Source of the DNA: an uncultured Clostridia bacterium | GTDB taxonomy: Bacteria > Bacillota > Clostridia > Oscillospirales > Acutalibacteraceae | Direction of reading: 5' to 3' | DNA: 5,569 nucleotides | Assembly (NCBI GenBank): GCA_946633275.1 | Contig: CAMPAT010000064.1 | Coordinates: 1-5,569, forward strand | In this document: positions 4,210 through 5,569 of the stretch, piece by piece | How positions within the stretch are numbered: position 1 is the stretch's first letter | How the letters are laid out: each line of letters begins with the position of its first letter | Program-made: the position numbers and the translations under genes | Notes under the pieces: generated by a model | Seen by the model: the letters and a program-made list of their open reading frames with translations, nothing else | What the model was told of the DNA's origin: nothing | Database searches by the model: none

Positions 4210-5569
4210 TTATTTTATATTAAGTTTATATGCAACGTCGTTAAAGAATAATTCTTTACGGAATTCGTTGATATCAGTATCCTTATTGATATGGATAAAT
4301 TCAATACCCATAATCTCCGCAAAATCGCGCATATGCTCCGCCGTAAGAGTATATGAAAGCACGCTGTGATGAGCGCCGCCTGCGTAAATCCAGGCTTCAG
4401 CGGAAGTCTGAAGATTCGGAAGCGGCTTCCAGAGCACGCCTGCGACGGGGAGCTTCGGCATAGCATTAACCTGTTCCTTGCACTCAACATCGTTAACAAT
4501 CATACGAAGTCTGTCGCCCATATCGACGAGAGTGACTACGATAGCGTCGCCCGTCTGAGCCTTGAAAACAAGTCTTGCAGGGTCTTCCCTGTCGCCTATA
4601 CCAAGCGGATGAACCTGAATTTTCGGCTTTTCGCCCGCAATAGTAGGACAAACCTCGAGCATATGTGAGCCAAGGAGCATTTCGTTACCGGGTTCAAAGT
4701 GATACGTGTAGTCCTCCATAAAGGCAGTACCGCCGTCAAGTCCCTCAGCCATTTTCTTCATAAGGCGAGTCATAGCGGCAACCTTCCAGTCGCCCTCTGC
4801 GCCGAAGCCGAAGCCCTGACGCATTAAGTCCTGAGCTGCAAGACCGGGAAGCTGACGGAGCTCCTGCAAATCCTCAAAGTTAGTATGAAACGCGCCGAAG
4901 CCTTCCTTAACGAGGAACTTTTTGAGCGCAACTTCTTCTCGCGCCTGATATCTGACAGCGTCGAGATTGTCGGTATCCATAACATAATTCTGCTCATACT
5001 CAGCCATCTGAGCGTCGATTTCATCCTCTGTTACGGCGTCAACCATCTTAATGATATCGCCGACTCCGTAGTGGTCAACCTGCCAGCCGAGTTTAATCTG
5101 AGCTTCAATCTTATCTCCGTCAGTTACGGCAACATTACGCATATTGTCGGAAATACGGAGCACACGAAGCTTGCGTGACTCCATAGCGCCTACAGCCGCG
5201 CGCATCCAGACGTCCATCTTATGCTGGAACTCAGCGTCCTTCCAGTAGCCTGCAATAACCTTCTGCTTCATACGCATACGCGCTGTAATATAACCGTGCT
5301 CTCTGTCGCCGTGAGCAGACTGATTAAGGTTCATAAAGTCCATATCAATCTCGTCCCACGGAATATCGCGGTTATACTGAGTATTAACGTGGAGGAAAGG
5401 CTTTTCAAGAGCGTTGAAGCCTGCAATCCACATCTTCGACGGCGAGAAAGTATGCATCCAGGTTATTACGCCTGCGCAGTTTGGAGTATTATTAGCCTCC
5501 TGCATAATACCGAGGATTTCCTTGGAAGTCTTGTAGTCGAGCGCGCCTGTCGGCTCGTCGCACAGCAGC
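4210..5569 (-). CDS. araA: L-arabinose isomerase, lacking its own N-terminus and joined in frame to an ABC ATPase segment
   Basis: AraA isomerises L-arabinose to L-ribulose in the cytoplasm and uses a divalent metal. Residues are numbered here from the ATG at 5505. The protein is unmistakable from EANN (3-6): CAGVITWMHTFSPSKMW, then DMDFMNLNQSAHGDREHG (54-71), GFGFGAEGDWK (231-241), FMEDYTYHF (262-270), GSHMLEVCP (279-287), HPLGIGDREDPARLVF (299-314) and GGAHHSVLSY (376-385). E264, E284, H299 and the HH at 379-380 are conserved candidates for metal and substrate binding. The C-terminus is complete. About 431 residues align, whereas AraA is normally near 500, so some 65-70 N-terminal residues are absent. 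The frame stays open to the edge, but those codons encode an ABC-transporter motif instead. The ATG at 5505 is not a credible start: it lies inside a conserved AraA region, and only GAAATCCTCGGT, with no Shine-Dalgarno, precedes it. araD follows after 42 bases; araB is not visible. Confidence 0.93.
   Translation of the reverse strand, partial: LLCDEPTGALDYKTSKEILGIMQEANNTPNCAGVITWMHTFSPSKMWIAGFNALEKPFLHVNTQYNRDIPWDEIDMDFMNLNQSAHGDREHGYITARMRMKQKVIAGYWKDAEFQHKMDVWMRAAVGAMESRKLRVLRISDNMRNVAVTDGDKIEAQIKLGWQVDHYGVGDIIKMVDAVTEDEIDAQMAEYEQNYVMDTDNLDAVRYQAREEVALKKFLVKEGFGAFHTNFEDLQELRQLPGLAAQDLMRQGFGFGAEGDWKVAAMTRLMKKMAEGLDGGTAFMEDYTYHFEPGNEMLLGSHMLEVCPTIAGEKPKIQVHPLGIGDREDPARLVFKAQTGDAIVVTLVDMGDRLRMIVNDVECKEQVNAMPKLPVAGVLWKPLPNLQTSAEAWIYAGGAHHSVLSYTLTAEHMRDFAEIMGIEFIHINKDTDINEFRKELFFNDVAYKLNIK
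5506..5569 (-). pseudogene. ABC transporter ATPase fragment (Walker B / D-loop) fused in frame to araA
   Basis: The minus strand from the window edge reads LLCDEPTGALDYKTSKEIL. LLCDEP is a Walker B strand with the catalytic glutamate. TGALD is the D-loop typical of MacB/LolD-like ATPases that partner FtsX-type permeases. In an intact ATPase, a beta strand and the switch histidine (ITHN-like) would follow about 20 residues later. Here the sequence passes without a stop or frameshift into AraA (EANN, CAGVITW). The exact join cannot be placed better than about 5495-5525, because EILGIM could belong to either family. The rest of the ATPase, if present, lies outside the window. Confidence 0.78.

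Noticed and set aside
4210..5505. ATG at 5505 as the true start of araA
   Set aside because: It falls at a position equivalent to about residue 65-70 of normal AraA, next to conserved sequence, with no Shine-Dalgarno. The frame continues open upstream.
1..5569. Mobile elements, CRISPR arrays, tRNA or rRNA genes
   Set aside because: No transposase or integrase coding sequence, long direct or inverted repeats, regularly spaced repeats, or tRNA-like cloverleaf was seen. Intergenic space totals only a few hundred bases and is accounted for.

Overview
The window looks like chromosomal DNA from a Clostridia-type Firmicute, most likely a gut Oscillospiraceae/Ruminococcus-like organism. The evidence is an ECF-type thiamine S component behind a TPP riboswitch, secreted multi-domain proteins with Ig-like, FN3 and VanW modules, a Firmicute-style ABC ATPase motif, and AGGAGG-type ribosome binding sites. 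The taxonomic placement is inference from gene content, not from a search.

Layout. From 1 to 753 on the plus strand lies the 3' part of a gene for a fibronectin type III repeat protein; its start is outside the window. It converges on thiT (864-1568, minus), and two back-to-back intrinsic terminators, one per strand, fill the gap. Upstream of thiT, 1569-1782 holds a complete control region read on the minus strand: a near-consensus sigma-A promoter, a TPP riboswitch aptamer starting at about the predicted +1, an attenuator hairpin and a strong ribosome binding site. Next on the minus strand come a secreted Ig-like/FN3/VanW protein (1783-3438), L-ribulose-5-phosphate 4-epimerase araD (3457-4167) and L-arabinose isomerase araA (4210 to the window edge). 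Transcription runs araA, araD, vanW-like, then thiT from its own promoter.

Function. AraA and AraD are the first and last steps of L-arabinose entry into the pentose phosphate pathway (arabinose to ribulose, and ribulose-5-P to xylulose-5-P). The kinase AraB is not in the window. The VanW-like gene starts 18 bases after araD and is probably cotranscribed with it, although its product is a cell-envelope protein. ThiT captures thiamine for an ECF transporter and is regulated by TPP independently of the arabinose genes.

Most notable. The araA reading frame runs open to the window edge, but its first ~20 codons encode a textbook ABC-ATPase Walker B/D-loop segment (LLCDEPTGALD) instead of the AraA N-terminus. 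This is either an in-frame ABC/araA gene fusion made by deletion or a chimeric assembly join at about 5495-5525. Second, the thiT leader contains a readable switch: the aptamer's 5' CAGGGG segment duplicates the terminator's 3' arm, which suggests a mutually exclusive antiterminator.
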